Assembly (NCBI RefSeq): GCF_003121985.1
Contig: NZ_QEWP01000006.1
Span: 220,320 to 284,319 of the forward strand
DNA length: 64,000 nucleotides
From: Marinilabilia rubra
Lineage (GTDB): Bacteria > Bacteroidota > Bacteroidia > Bacteroidales > Marinilabiliaceae
Direction: 5' to 3'
Under the pieces are notes generated by a model. The model saw only the letters and a list, made by a program, of their open reading frames with translations. It was not told the origin of the DNA and ran no database searches. This document shows positions 9,801 through 19,294 of the stretch, in pieces; within the stretch, counting starts at the first letter, position 1; every line of letters begins with the position of its first letter. The position numbers and the translations under genes were made by a program.

Positions 9801-10106
9801 ATGTTTATTATATTAATCCATTTCCGAAAATCAGATTCACAGATTGATTACTACAACGAAGATCACAAGCAATTTCTTAAGGAAAACATCGCAGAAGGAA
9901 ACTTTATAACCGCAGGAATGCGGTCTCCAAAAACCGGGGAAGCCATTCTTTCGTGCATTGATGATTTGGAATCCCTTCAAATAATTCTATCCGAAGATCC
10001 CTTCTATAAACAAAGGATTGGACAGTATGAAATCATTGAATTCACCCCAGATATGACCTGCAACCAGATGCAGGAGTATATGGACACCCATGATGAGAAT
10101 TGTTAG
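9801..10106 (+). CDS. YciI-like protein
   Basis: 101 residues, matching the small ferredoxin-like YCII fold: an initial beta strand, then DHKQFLKENIAEGNFITAG with the family's conserved His and Asp region, then a helix and a C-terminal strand. The family is related to muconolactone isomerase-like enzymes, but its physiological substrate is unknown. It stands alone on the plus strand between two minus-strand genes, so it must have its own promoter in the 240-bp gap from the YfhO gene. Confidence 0.8.
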   Translation: MFIILIHFRKSDSQIDYYNEDHKQFLKENIAEGNFITAGMRSPKTGEAILSCIDDLESLQIILSEDPFYKQRIGQYEIIEFTPDMTCNQMQEYMDTHDENC

Positions 10107-10150
10107 ACAGAGAAGCGTATACATTCTTACCATAAAGGTATTTTTCCAAA

Positions 10151-10432
10151 TCAATAATCGTCACAGTGCCTGATTCGAAAGCGGGTATACCCATATGCCG
10201 TCACATCCTGAATATGAAAACTATCCACTCTTGATTGCGGGGGCCCCTGACGACATACCTCAAGAAATTTATCAAGTCTTTCTGACTCTGCTTCGGCATC
10301 CACCTCAACATTCCCACCCGGGATATTTTTCACATACCCCTTAATCCCAAATCGATGGGCATTTTCCTGAACAAAATAACGAAATCCAACTCCCTGAACC
10401 CTGCCTCCTATGATTACTCTGACACGTTTCAT
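10151..10432 (-). CDS. acyP: Acylphosphatase
   Basis: 93 residues from the ATG at 10432; the frame opens two codons earlier with TTG, which is less likely. It has the acylphosphatase signature GRVQGVGFRYFV with the catalytic Arg, and GYVKN with the catalytic Asn about 18 residues later. The enzyme hydrolyses carboxyl-phosphate bonds such as acetyl phosphate and 1,3-bisphosphoglycerate in the cytoplasm. Length and spacing are normal. It is convergent with the YciI-like gene and divergent from the glycosyltransferase gene. Confidence 0.93.
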   Translation of the reverse strand: MKRVRVIIGGRVQGVGFRYFVQENAHRFGIKGYVKNIPGGNVEVDAEAESERLDKFLEVCRQGPPQSRVDSFHIQDVTAYGYTRFRIRHCDDY

Positions 10433-10530
10433 AACCAAAATAATTCAAAAAATACAGACAATTAAAAAATGACAAATACGTTTACAAAATACTATTTTAG
10501 CAAAGACAAATTAGGGAAGATTCAAGATTT

Positions 10531-11643
10531 ATGCAAAACAAAACCCTGCACATTGTTAGCCTGACAATCCCATATCCGGCAAATTACGGAGGTGTTATTG
10601 ATATCTGGCATAAATTGAAAGCCCTGCACAACCAGGGCATTAATATTATTCTTCACTGTTTTGTCTATAATCGTGAACCCGATAATGAATTAGAGCGATT
10701 TTGTTCCAAAGTTTTTTATTACCCCAGAAAAAGGGCCATTTCCGATCTGTTTTCAACCACCCCTTTCATAATAAAATCAAGAGAAAATAAGGCGTTAGTC
10801 AGAAACCTGCAAGCGGACAATTATCCTATACTGCTGGAAGGCGTTCATTGCATGGGAGTTTTAAAAAACACGGAAATTCGTAAACGCGAGGTATGGCTGA
10901 GGACCCACAATGTTGAAACGCATTATTATTCAGCACTCCACCAAACAGAAAAAAACTTTTTAAAAAAGCAATATTTCAGACTTGAGGCCATCAAATCCAA
11001 AAGATATGAATCCGGAAAATTGCCGGTAAAAGGCATCTTTTCAATTTCTGAAAAAGATCGTGATTTTTTCAAAAGCTTTAATCCCAACACATTGCTTATT
11101 ACCCCTTTTCATGGTCATGAAAAAGTTTCCGGCATTTCTGAAAAGGGGAATTTCCTGCTTTACCACGCCGATCTTTCGGTTAGTGAAAACCATCAGAATG
11201 CTACTTTTCTGGCCGGTATCAGTAACGCATTTCCACTGCCTCTTGTTATTGCAGGCAGAAATCCCTCCCCTGCACTTATTTCTCTTATTGACCAAAACAA
11301 AAATGTCTCATTACGAAAAAACGTTGCAGGAGAAAAAATGCGGTCTTTAATTGCCGGGGCAGCCATAATACTATTGCCGGCAAAACAGACCACGGGATTT
11401 CGTCTTAAATTACTGGATTCTTTGTTTTTGGGACGACATATTATTGCATCTCCCCAGATGGTGGAAGGAACAGGTCTGAAAAAGGCCTGCCATATTGCAA
11501 CCACGCAGGAAGAATGGCTGACATTGATCAAGAAGCTCAGCCATACTGACTACTCCGCTGAAGAGCAAGAAAAAAGGATGCAGTATCTACATCCTTTCTC
11601 TGACAACATAAATGCCCAAAAAATAATTTCGGAAATATTTTAG
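10531..11643 (+). CDS. Glycosyltransferase, GT-B fold (GT4-like)
   Basis: 370 residues. The N-terminal half starts with a strand followed by PYPANYGG, typical of the acceptor domain of GT-B glycosyltransferases. The C-terminal half has a Rossmann-like donor domain with RLKLLDSLFLGRHIIAS, which corresponds to the conserved E/K-x(n)-E helix region in GT4 but lacks the usual glutamates in clear form. It has no membrane segment or signal peptide. It is an orphan flanked by unrelated metabolic genes, so substrate and product cannot be inferred; envelope polysaccharide or glycolipid decoration is plausible. It is more AT-rich than its neighbours. Confidence 0.75.
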   Translation: MQNKTLHIVSLTIPYPANYGGVIDIWHKLKALHNQGINIILHCFVYNREPDNELERFCSKVFYYPRKRAISDLFSTTPFIIKSRENKALVRNLQADNYPILLEGVHCMGVLKNTEIRKREVWLRTHNVETHYYSALHQTEKNFLKKQYFRLEAIKSKRYESGKLPVKGIFSISEKDRDFFKSFNPNTLLITPFHGHEKVSGISEKGNFLLYHADLSVSENHQNATFLAGISNAFPLPLVIAGRNPSPALISLIDQNKNVSLRKNVAGEKMRSLIAGAAIILLPAKQTTGFRLKLLDSLFLGRHIIASPQMVEGTGLKKACHIATTQEEWLTLIKKLSHTDYSAEEQEKRMQYLHPFSDNINAQKIISEIF

Positions 11644-11657
11644 AATAAGTGTCTGGC

Positions 11658-12362
11658 TCAACGTTTATGCAAGCCACATTCTTTACTTTCGGGATTTTCC
11701 CACCACCATCGTCCGGCTCTTACATCTTCCCATGATTGGATGGCCCGGGTACATGGCAGGCAACCTATACTTGGAAATCCCTTGTCATGTAATGGATTGT
11801 AGGGAACCTTGTGTTCTTTGATATAGTCCCATACATCACTTTCCGACCATTTAGCCAGCGGATTAACTTTAACAAGTCCGTTATTTTCATCCCATTCAAC
11901 CACCTGAATGCTTTGGCGGGTAATGGACTGCCCGGACCTCAATCCGCAAATCCATGCATCAAGGGTTTTAAACACTCTCTTTAAAGGCTCAATTTTGCGA
12001 ATTCCACAGCAAAGCTTACGGTTTTCAACACTGTCGTAAAAGAGATTAATTCCTTTGCTATTCACCATTTCCTCCACCTGGTTGTGATCCGGAAACTGAA
12101 CTTCAATTTTGGTGTTGTATTTTTTGTTGGTACGATCAATCAGATCATAAGTCTCAGGAAACAATCGCCCGGTATCAAGGGTAAAAATACGTGCATCGGG
12201 CTTAATCTTCAGCACCATATCAGTAAGCACCTGATCTTCGGCTCCCATACTGGATGAAAGAGCAACCTTATCACCATATTCATTCAAAAACCAGGTTAAA
12301 ACCTCAGTAGGATCTTTGTCCGGAAATTTCTTATTTAATTCGTCTATCTGAACTTGATTCAT
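11658..12362 (-). CDS. cysH: Phosphoadenylyl/adenylyl-sulfate reductase, 4Fe-4S type
   Basis: 234 residues. It reduces activated sulfate to sulfite in assimilation. Motifs: LSSSMGAEDQVL (nucleotide-binding loop), FTLDTGRLFPETY, CCGIRKIEPL, IGCLPCTR and the C-terminal ECGLH with the catalytic cysteine. The paired cysteines CC and CxxC are the ligands of the [4Fe-4S] cluster found in APS-using reductases and absent from E. coli CysH, so APS rather than PAPS is the likelier substrate. No other sulfate-assimilation gene is adjacent. A perfect 16-bp palindrome lies about 112 bp upstream. Confidence 0.93.
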   Translation of the reverse strand: MNQVQIDELNKKFPDKDPTEVLTWFLNEYGDKVALSSSMGAEDQVLTDMVLKIKPDARIFTLDTGRLFPETYDLIDRTNKKYNTKIEVQFPDHNQVEEMVNSKGINLFYDSVENRKLCCGIRKIEPLKRVFKTLDAWICGLRSGQSITRQSIQVVEWDENNGLVKVNPLAKWSESDVWDYIKEHKVPYNPLHDKGFPSIGCLPCTRAIQSWEDVRAGRWWWENPESKECGLHKR

Positions 12363-12718
12363 CAGTCAAGAATTTAATATTTAAGGCCGAATGCCTGCCA
12401 GCAAACAGGGAACATTTGATAATTTAAAACATCTGCTTTAGACAATACTCCTTTAAACTTTTACAATAGATTCGTAATCAATTGATTACAAGATACCTCT
12501 TTTGCATTAATGTGCAGGTTTTCAGAATCATACGAATTATCTTACATCTAACGATCTATTGTTAAAGGCAGGTGAAATAAATAAAAGTTCCATGCCCGTT
12601 TCAATGAAAACAAACTTTTGTGCAAATGTAATGAATCTCTCAATATTTCAGAGCAAATCATTTCATTTTCGAGCGAGCGAAACCGCCCATTGGCTGAATA
12701 AAAACAAAATAAGACAAA
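12363..12718. other. Gene-free interval between pfkA and cysH
   Basis: 356 bp, AT-rich, with no coding frame I can support. Apart from the 16-bp palindrome at 12474-12489 I see no terminator, repeat or RNA fold. It should contain the cysH promoter. Confidence 0.6.
12474..12489. promoter_or_regulatory. Perfect 16-bp palindrome upstream of cysH, possible operator
   Basis: GTAATCAATTGATTAC is an exact inverted repeat located about 112 bp upstream of the cysH start. Its size and symmetry fit binding by a dimeric regulator. Being AT-rich it could also occur by chance. I cannot assign the regulator. Confidence 0.35.
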
Positions 12719-13750
12719 CTATTTACCTCCCAGACAAACGCCCATTCGAAGAGCTTTGTTAACCAGTCCGCTGGTAGGTTCAACCAGCCGCAACTTTCCT
12801 GCAACCTCCTCCAGCGGAACACTTCCGATCTTGTTGCCGTTAATAGCCACCATAACGCCATAAACGTCCTGATGAATCATTTGAGCGGCATAGGATCCGT
12901 AACGTGTAGCCAAAATCCGGTCGCCAGGAGTGGGACTACCTCCCCTCTGAATGTAACCCAGTACCGTTTCACGAGTTTCGAGACCGGTCATTTTACGTAT
13001 CTTTTTGGCAATATAAGCCCCTGCATTCTTCTTTTTGCCGGTTTTAATCCCTTCGGCCACCACTACAATGGAGTAGGGCTTTTTCTTGCGGCTACGCTCC
13101 AAAAGGCAATTGGCAACCGCGTCCAAATCATAGTCCAGCTCAGGAATCAAAATAACATCCCCTCCTGCTGCAATTCCTGAGTAAAGGGCAAGCCATCCGG
13201 CATTGTGCCCCATCACTTCAATGACCATCACCCGCTTGTGCGAATTGGCGGTGGTATGCAAACGGTCGATGGCTTCAGTGGCGATATTAAGGGCCGTGTC
13301 AAATCCGAAAGTAACATCGGTGCCCCACACATCATTGTCAATGGTTTTAGGAATACCCACAATATTAAGCCCTTCACGATGAAGCAGGTTTGCTGTTTTC
13401 TGGGTACCGTTTCCCCCAATACAAACGAGGGCATCTAGCCCAAGCTCTTTATAGTTTTGCTTTATTAACTGGGGTTTATCTGATACAATGTCACCTTCCT
13501 GTTGTTTGAAAGGTTTCATCCGGGAAGTTCCTAATATTGTTCCTCCCAGCGTCAGTATCCCTGACAGAAGACTTTCGTTGAGTGGGATAACATCTTTTTC
13601 CAGAAGTCCGGTAAAGCCGTTTGCAATACCAACCACTTCCATACCATATTCAACAATAGCTGTTTTGCCAATTCCCCGAATGGTAGCATTGATACCGGGG
13701 CAATCGCCTCCGGCAGATAAAATTCCTATTTTCTTTTTCTTTTCTCCCAT
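12719..13750 (-). CDS. pfkA: 6-phosphofructokinase, probably group III ATP-dependent type
   Basis: 343 residues. It phosphorylates fructose 6-phosphate in glycolysis. Motifs: GGDCPGINATIR at 14-25, GGNGT at 112-116, PKTIDND at 134-140 (catalytic Asp138), EVMGHNAGW and GYIQRGGSP. The residue after GGN is Gly115 (position 104 in E. coli numbering), which allows ATP, while Lys135 (E. coli position 124) is the residue seen in pyrophosphate-using enzymes. That Gly/Lys combination is typical of actinobacterial group III ATP enzymes, so ATP use is the better guess, but donor specificity deserves an assay. The start ATG directly precedes the first strand. Confidence 0.92.
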   Translation of the reverse strand: MGEKKKKIGILSAGGDCPGINATIRGIGKTAIVEYGMEVVGIANGFTGLLEKDVIPLNESLLSGILTLGGTILGTSRMKPFKQQEGDIVSDKPQLIKQNYKELGLDALVCIGGNGTQKTANLLHREGLNIVGIPKTIDNDVWGTDVTFGFDTALNIATEAIDRLHTTANSHKRVMVIEVMGHNAGWLALYSGIAAGGDVILIPELDYDLDAVANCLLERSRKKKPYSIVVVAEGIKTGKKKNAGAYIAKKIRKMTGLETRETVLGYIQRGGSPTPGDRILATRYGSYAAQMIHQDVYGVMVAINGNKIGSVPLEEVAGKLRLVEPTSGLVNKALRMGVCLGGK

Positions 13751-13864
13751 GATACTTGTTTTTTCTTTTCCATTTAAAGAAATAATTCACTCTGGAAAAA
13801 CATCTCCGGGTCCGGGGTTATGTAGTGTTTCTCAAATGAAACATGTATTGATCGCCAATCCGTC

Positions 13865-14725
13865 TTAAGGATGAAATACCAACAAAGGAACATCTGTATG
13901 AAACAGTATTCTCCTGGTGATTTCCGGGCTGAAAAGCTGGGCAATCATGTTCCGCTTTCGTCGGGTCATGGCTAAAAGATCAATTTTATTTTCATTTACA
14001 TAGTTTTCGAGAGAAGGAATAAGTTGCTCACTTTGTTCATAAGTGTACTTAAGCTGATGATTCCGATAGGTGGCATCACAATAATCCCTGAATTTTTCCA
14101 TTTTTCGCTGTTCGTTCTGGTCAGGCTTATGCGAAATGAACCGAACGGCATGAATCTCGGTCTGAAACGGGGTTATCAAACGAATTAACTTATGAATAGA
14201 AATGTAATCATTATCTCCAAAATCAGTAATGAATAACACTTTGCTCAAAGCTTCCAGATCAACGGAAGAATCGGCAGGCACAGCAAGAACAGGAACATCG
14301 GCCCGCTTCATTACATCGCTGGTAATGCTGCCCAGCAATTCTTTAATGGTCTCTCCTTTGCTTTTGGTACCCATTATGATGACATCGGGATCTACGTCCT
14401 TGCTAACCTCTGCAATCACATCCTCGGGATAACCAAACTCGAAACGATTCTCCAATTCGATATTTTTGTCCTGCAGAGAAGTCATTTTGTTGATGGTTTT
14501 CTGGCAAAGATCGGCTAACCGGTCTCTGGCATCCTGTTCACGCTTGCGAACATTCTCTTCACTATTGGGCATATCCGGCGGAGATCCTTCTTCAATATCC
14601 TCATAATCAGAAAAGGAATGCAAAAGCGTAACCGTGGAAGGAAATTTACCTGCCAATGTAAGCGCATAGGTCAGGGCATTGACCGAATAATCGGTAAAGG
14701 TCACTGGAACAAGGATTTTGATCAT
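13865..14725 (-). CDS. Universal stress protein, tandem two-domain
   Basis: 286 residues made of two UspA-like domains. The first (about 1-145) starts IKILVPVTFTDYS and ends with GTKSKGETIKELLGS, a form of the nucleotide-binding G-x(n)-G-(S/T) motif, then VPVLAVP. The second (about 155-286) is more divergent and ends ILFHTDVPLLVFHP. Such tandem proteins bind ATP or act in stress signalling in the cytoplasm; the precise role is unknown. It lies 114 bp upstream of pfkA on the same strand and could be co-transcribed with it. Confidence 0.88.
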   Translation of the reverse strand: MIKILVPVTFTDYSVNALTYALTLAGKFPSTVTLLHSFSDYEDIEEGSPPDMPNSEENVRKREQDARDRLADLCQKTINKMTSLQDKNIELENRFEFGYPEDVIAEVSKDVDPDVIIMGTKSKGETIKELLGSITSDVMKRADVPVLAVPADSSVDLEALSKVLFITDFGDNDYISIHKLIRLITPFQTEIHAVRFISHKPDQNEQRKMEKFRDYCDATYRNHQLKYTYEQSEQLIPSLENYVNENKIDLLAMTRRKRNMIAQLFSPEITRRILFHTDVPLLVFHP

Positions 14726-14770
14726 AGCAAAACGGTTATAGCAACAGCTGGTTTAGGATCAAAAGTTACG

Positions 14771-14812
14771 AAAAAATATAAAAAAACCCGCATTCCTTTT
14801 TTTGAACGCGGG
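14771..14812 (-). terminator. Terminator after queA
   Basis: On the minus strand GAACGCGGG/CCCGCATTC arms (14787-14795 and 14804-14812, one mismatch) close an 8-nt loop and are followed by a run of at least six T. It lies 30 bp past the queA stop and before the universal stress gene. Confidence 0.75.
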
Positions 14813-14841
14813 CCATATATTCTATAGTGGTTTCATTCCGT

Positions 14842-15891
14842 TTAGATGATCAGCATTGCATCTCCGTAAGTTCCAAAACGATACTTTTCCTTTACAGCCG
14901 TTTTGTAGGCCTTCATAATCAAATCATAACCCCCAAACGCAGCCACCATCATCAGCAAAGTACTGTAGGGTAAATGAAAGTTGGAAACCATAGAGTCGGC
15001 CACACTAAATTCATAAGGCGGGAAAATAAATTTATTGGTCCAGCCTTCGAACGGGTTTACATGGCCATTGGTTGAAACAGAACTTTCAATGGTACGCATT
15101 ACTGTAGTTCCTACAGCGCAAACACGTTTGCGTTCATCTTTGGCATGATTAATTACCTTTGAAGAATCCTCGGGGATAATAATCTGCTCCGAATCCATCT
15201 TATGCTTGGTGAGGTCTTCCACATCTACAGATCGAAAACTTCCCAATCCAACATGCAACGTGACGTATGAAAAATCGACACCCTTGATTTCGAAACGTTT
15301 GAGCAATTCACGACTGAAGTGCATTCCTGCAGTAGGTGCTGCAACGGCTCCCTCGTGCTTGGCAAAGATGGTCTGATAACGTTCCCGGTCTTCGGGCTCA
15401 ACTTTACGGTTGATAAACTTGGGAAGCGGGGTTTCACCAAGACTGTAAAGTGTTTCTTTAAACTCTTCATGAGAACCGTCGAAAAGGAAACGAAGCGTAC
15501 GTCCGCGTGAAGTAGTGTTATCAATCACCTCTGCAACGAGAGAATCATTTTCTCCGAAATAAAGCTTGTTTCCGATACGGATTTTCCGTGCAGGATCAAC
15601 CAGCACATCCCATAATCTCTGTTCTTTATTTAATTCACGAAGCAGAAAAACTTCAATTTCAGCTCCTGTTTTTTCTTTATTACCATACAGGCGTGCCGGA
15701 AAAACTTTGGTATTATTGAACACCATGACGTCTTTTTCATCGAAATAATCGATAATGTCTTTAAAAACTTTGTGTTCAATTTTACCTGTTTCCTTGTGCA
15801 CTACCATTAATCGCGACTCATCACGGTTTTGGGAAGGATGCAAGGCAATCAACTCCTCTGGTAATTTGTATTTAAACTTTGACAACTTCAT
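14842..15891 (-). CDS. queA: S-adenosylmethionine:tRNA ribosyltransferase-isomerase
   Basis: 349 residues, the usual QueA length. It transfers and isomerises the ribose of S-adenosylmethionine to 7-aminomethyl-7-deazaguanine in tRNA, giving epoxyqueuosine. Recognisable segments: the start [37 protein letters not shown] and [14 protein letters not shown]. It is the last gene of a same-strand series ftsX-DUF3098-uppP-truB-queA that is common in Bacteroidota, with gaps of 78-156 bp. A terminator follows. A second queuosine-pathway gene, queD, lies about 13 kb away. Confidence 0.95.
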   Translation of the reverse strand: MKLSKFKYKLPEELIALHPSQNRDESRLMVVHKETGKIEHKVFKDIIDYFDEKDVMVFNNTKVFPARLYGNKEKTGAEIEVFLLRELNKEQRLWDVLVDPARKIRIGNKLYFGENDSLVAEVIDNTTSRGRTLRFLFDGSHEEFKETLYSLGETPLPKFINRKVEPEDRERYQTIFAKHEGAVAAPTAGMHFSRELLKRFEIKGVDFSYVTLHVGLGSFRSVDVEDLTKHKMDSEQIIIPEDSSKVINHAKDERKRVCAVGTTVMRTIESSVSTNGHVNPFEGWTNKFIFPPYEFSVADSMVSNFHLPYSTLLMMVAAFGGYDLIMKAYKTAVKEKYRFGTYGDAMLII

Positions 15892-16047
15892 AATGTCGCT
15901 TTGTGATTTTGTATGGTTAATTAATCTGTTTTTTCAACACAAAAATAAGCGTAACTTATACGCACAAAATAGCTGTTTGTTTCATTGGAATTAAAATTAA
16001 TTTTATAGCTCTGTTGTAACCTGGCTTACAGCCATTTTTTATTTTGA

Positions 16048-16842
16048 TCAGTGCTTTTGATTTTGGGCCTGACTATACTCTTCTATCAATCCTTCATTCC
16101 ACCATTTTTCCTGAAGATGGTCAAACTGTTCATCGAAAGCCGAAATCCCCATGGCATCATTGGCGTCAATACTACCAATCCCGGTTCTTTTTAAACCGGT
16201 AAGATGGGCCCCTGAATTCAGAGCAACTCCCAAATCGCGAGCGAATGACCTGATATAGGTTCCTTTGCTGCATTTCACATGAATGGTGGCTTCCCTTTCT
16301 TCAAAACTTAACACTTTTAGCTCATGAAAAACCACTTTTCTTGATTTTACTTCAAACTCCTCTCCCCTCCGGGCCATGCTGTAAGCCCGTTTACCATTAA
16401 TCTTCACCGCTGAAAACTGCGGGGGAATTTGATCCTGCTCGCCCAGAAAACAGGTGAGCGCGGATTTAATTTTAGAAGCCGTAATATGATCTGCAGGATA
16501 TTCCTGGTCAATGGGTTTCTCCAAATCAAAGGATGCCGTGGTTGCCCCAAATTTGACTCTTGCTTCATAGCTTTTTTCATGCCCCATCAACTCGTCAATC
16601 TTCTTCGTGGCTTTTCCGGTACACACCATCACCAATCCTGTTGCAAGAGGGTCCAATGTTCCGGCATGGCCAACTTTCATCTTTTTTATCTTCAACCCAT
16701 GTTGCAATCGCGACCTGATTTTCTTCACCACATCAAAGGAAGTCCATTCCAGCGGTTTATCAATCAACAACATTAAGCCCTCTGAAAATTGTTTTGGATG
16801 ATCCAGGGTGCTTAAATCGGTACAAAAATCCTGTAACTGCAT
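16048..16842 (-). CDS. truB: tRNA pseudouridine(55) synthase
   Basis: 264 residues. It converts U55 of tRNAs to pseudouridine. The family motif VGHAGTLDPLATG is at 57-69 with catalytic Asp64; KIRSRLQ precedes it, and CSKGTYIRSFARDLG, the second signature, lies near residue 190. The N-terminus carries about 20 residues before the core (LLIDKPLEWTSFDVV), slightly longer than E. coli TruB's. It lies between queA and uppP in the conserved gene series. Confidence 0.95.
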   Translation of the reverse strand: MQLQDFCTDLSTLDHPKQFSEGLMLLIDKPLEWTSFDVVKKIRSRLQHGLKIKKMKVGHAGTLDPLATGLVMVCTGKATKKIDELMGHEKSYEARVKFGATTASFDLEKPIDQEYPADHITASKIKSALTCFLGEQDQIPPQFSAVKINGKRAYSMARRGEEFEVKSRKVVFHELKVLSFEEREATIHVKCSKGTYIRSFARDLGVALNSGAHLTGLKRTGIGSIDANDAMGISAFDEQFDHLQEKWWNEGLIEEYSQAQNQKH

Positions 16843-16920
16843 CTTTACTCAAATAAAGGAAACAAATGAAAAGCGTCCTATCTCGTTTGCTTTATTGAAA
16901 CTCTTTACACCTGCTCCAAT

Positions 16921-17724
16921 TTACCACATATAACCGCCGACGGCAAGTGCACCCACCAATGCACAATAAAGTGCAAAATAGATGAGCTTACCTCGTTTCA
17001 CAATTTCTATCATCCACTTGCAAGCAAGCAATCCGCTAATGAATGCCGCAAGAAAACCAGCAAAGAGAGCAAGAGCTCCGATTCCTCCTTCTGCAGATAC
17101 CCGTGAAAAATCCTCTTTCAACAAACTCAATATGTTCTCACCCATGATGGGCACCAGAACCATGAGAAAAGAAAACCGGGCCACTTCGGTACGTTTATTT
17201 CCGATAATCAATCCGGTAGCAATGGTTGCCCCGGAGCGGGACACCCCCGGTAACACGGCAAAAGTTTGGGCAATTCCAATAATCAAAGCATCTTTAAATG
17301 TGATGTCGCGGTCGCCCGATTTTTTAAAATAGGAAAAGGCCAGCAGTGAAGCCGTAACAAACAGCATCAAACCCACTAAAAGAAGCATACTTTGGGTACT
17401 AAATATATCTTCCACATAATCTTTAAAAAAAACACCAACAATGCCGATTGGAATCATTGAAAAGGCGATTTTAGCCACGTACCTGGTTTCTTCATTCCAG
17501 CGAAACTTAGATAACCCCAATATTAAGTCAATAATATCTTTGCGAAAAACCACCATGGTACTTAATACAGTGGCTCCGTGAACCACAACCGTAAACCGCA
17601 AACTGTCGGGTGTATCAATTCCCAGAAGGTGCTTCCCAATCTCGAGGTGCCCACTGCTGCTTACCGGAAGAAATTCAGTAAGGCCCTGCACCAAACCTAA
17701 AATAAGTGCTTCAATCCAATCCAT
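16921..17724 (-). CDS. uppP: Undecaprenyl-diphosphatase
   Basis: 267 residues, about eight membrane helices. It recycles undecaprenyl pyrophosphate for peptidoglycan and O-antigen synthesis at the inner membrane. Both BacA/UppP signatures are intact: [17 protein letters not shown] near residue 12 and [10 protein letters not shown] near residue 160. It sits between truB and DUF3098 in the conserved Bacteroidota order. Confidence 0.95.
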   Translation of the reverse strand: MDWIEALILGLVQGLTEFLPVSSSGHLEIGKHLLGIDTPDSLRFTVVVHGATVLSTMVVFRKDIIDLILGLSKFRWNEETRYVAKIAFSMIPIGIVGVFFKDYVEDIFSTQSMLLLVGLMLFVTASLLAFSYFKKSGDRDITFKDALIIGIAQTFAVLPGVSRSGATIATGLIIGNKRTEVARFSFLMVLVPIMGENILSLLKEDFSRVSAEGGIGALALFAGFLAAFISGLLACKWMIEIVKRGKLIYFALYCALVGALAVGGYMW

Positions 17725-17833
17725 CTATAATGCTGTAAAATAGTTTTATATGAGTCATTACACCAAAAATGTCCGCTGGTCAATCAGCAGACATTCGAAG
17801 GGAATTTTTTTTTCGTAATTCTTTCCGGAAAGT

Positions 17834-18103
17834 TTACTTTTCGTTTTCCTCTTTTTGGGCTGCAGTGGGCTTTTTCATGATGGCATATATGCCAAACAAA
17901 AAGCCAAACAACACCACAATGGGGGCCAATGTAATGCGTCGAAAACTGTATACTTCCTCGTTAAAAACTTCAGGGTTGTCACTTGCTCCGCCCATCATCA
18001 GCAAAAACCCTGTTACTACAATAACAAATGCAATGGCCAGCAAACGGTAATTCTGCCTTTCAAGGGCCATTTCAAACTTCTTTTCTGTCTCTTTCTTTGA
18101 CAT
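17834..18103 (-). CDS. DUF3098 small membrane protein
   Basis: 89 residues from the ATG at 18103 (MSKKETEKK); the frame extends upstream to 18148 but those residues are out of keeping with the family. It has two membrane helices (about 20-37 and 54-73) with a short extracytoplasmic loop containing a SDNPEVFNEEVYSFRR segment, the DUF3098 pattern. It consistently follows ftsX and precedes uppP in Bacteroidota, which suggests an envelope or division role, though none is established. Confidence 0.85.
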   Translation of the reverse strand: MSKKETEKKFEMALERQNYRLLAIAFVIVVTGFLLMMGGASDNPEVFNEEVYSFRRITLAPIVVLFGFLFGIYAIMKKPTAAQKEENEK

Positions 18104-18235
18104 AAAAATTGTGTTTTTTTCTACAAACCAGGCTTCCATAACCTTCATTCTTTTTTGAGGTAACGCAAGTCTGAGGTCTTATCATGAAACAGTTACAAAT
18201 TCAACAATTCAGATATATTTTCCGGTTCAAAGGGG

Positions 18236-19105
18236 TTAATAATACAAATCATCAGCTTTAAGACGAAGGTATTTATTAACAGCAAAGAACGTCGAAATCA
18301 ATGTAATCAATATTCCAAGGACAATAACAATCGCAAACAGAATACCCACCAAAACAATATTTCCAAATCCTATCATGCCTTGTAATTCGTTGCTCAGGCC
18401 ATAAATTAGCAGTGAAAGCAAGATGATGGCTATAGTGGCTCCTGCCAGTCCGTTAAGAATGCCTGTAATCAGAAAGGGTTTTCGAATAAAGCCCCGGGCT
18501 GCACCCACCAATTGCATAGTTTTTATTAAAAACCTTCTGGAATAAACCGACAATCGAATGGTATTATTGATAAGAGCAATGGCTATAACCATCAGTAAAA
18601 TGGTAAATCCGCCGAGCACAAGACTAATTTTTTCGATATTGTCATTAACCGCATGCAGCAGGTTCTTTTGATAATAAACTTCCTTAACCTGAGGGAAATT
18701 TAAAACCTGATTCTCGATTACAGCCATACTGTCGGGATTGGCATATTCGGCAAAAACCTTAACCTCTATGCTTGAGAGAAGCGGATTATAACCCAAAAAA
18801 TCAACAAAGTCCTCTCCCAACTCTTCCTGCATGATTTCTGCGGCCTCGTCCTGACTGACATAGTTGGCTTCACGCACAAAATCTGAAGCATTAAGAATTT
18901 TCTGAAGACGCTGTACCTCAGCTTCACGACTGTTATCATTTACCAAAATGGTAAAGCCAAGATTCTCCTTCACATAGGTAGACAGACGATGAGCATTGAG
19001 GAATAACAATCCAATGATTCCAAGCAAAAATAACACCAGTGAGATGCTGATCACTGTTGTAACATAGGAACTTCTTAGTTTTCGTTTTGCAGCTGTGTTA
19101 CTCAT
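18236..19105 (-). CDS. ftsX: Cell division protein FtsX
   Basis: 289 residues. The topology is that of FtsX: a short cytoplasmic start, one membrane helix (about 17-40), a periplasmic domain of about 120 residues, and three C-terminal membrane helices. The periplasmic segment includes QKILNASDFVREANYVSQDE, as in FtsX families. With the ATPase FtsE it forms an ABC-like complex that activates peptidoglycan hydrolases at the septum; ftsE is not in this window. An EnvC-like M23 protein, the usual FtsX partner, is encoded at about 41 kb. It is the first gene of the ftsX-queA series. Confidence 0.92.
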   Translation of the reverse strand: MSNTAAKRKLRSSYVTTVISISLVLFLLGIIGLLFLNAHRLSTYVKENLGFTILVNDNSREAEVQRLQKILNASDFVREANYVSQDEAAEIMQEELGEDFVDFLGYNPLLSSIEVKVFAEYANPDSMAVIENQVLNFPQVKEVYYQKNLLHAVNDNIEKISLVLGGFTILLMVIAIALINNTIRLSVYSRRFLIKTMQLVGAARGFIRKPFLITGILNGLAGATIAIILLSLLIYGLSNELQGMIGFGNIVLVGILFAIVIVLGILITLISTFFAVNKYLRLKADDLYY

Positions 19106-19294
19106 TGGCTATACACAATTTTCCTAACAAACTGCAAATATAACAGAATTTAATCCCAACGCACTAAATTAGAGGGTAGTTTTTAATTAAGTGAGAGGAG
19201 AAACAGGCAGAAGGCAGAAGGGATAGCGAGTTGGCGGTTTGTTATAGTCAATAGTAAATCAGACATATTAGTTTGGCAGGCAGATAAGAAAAAA

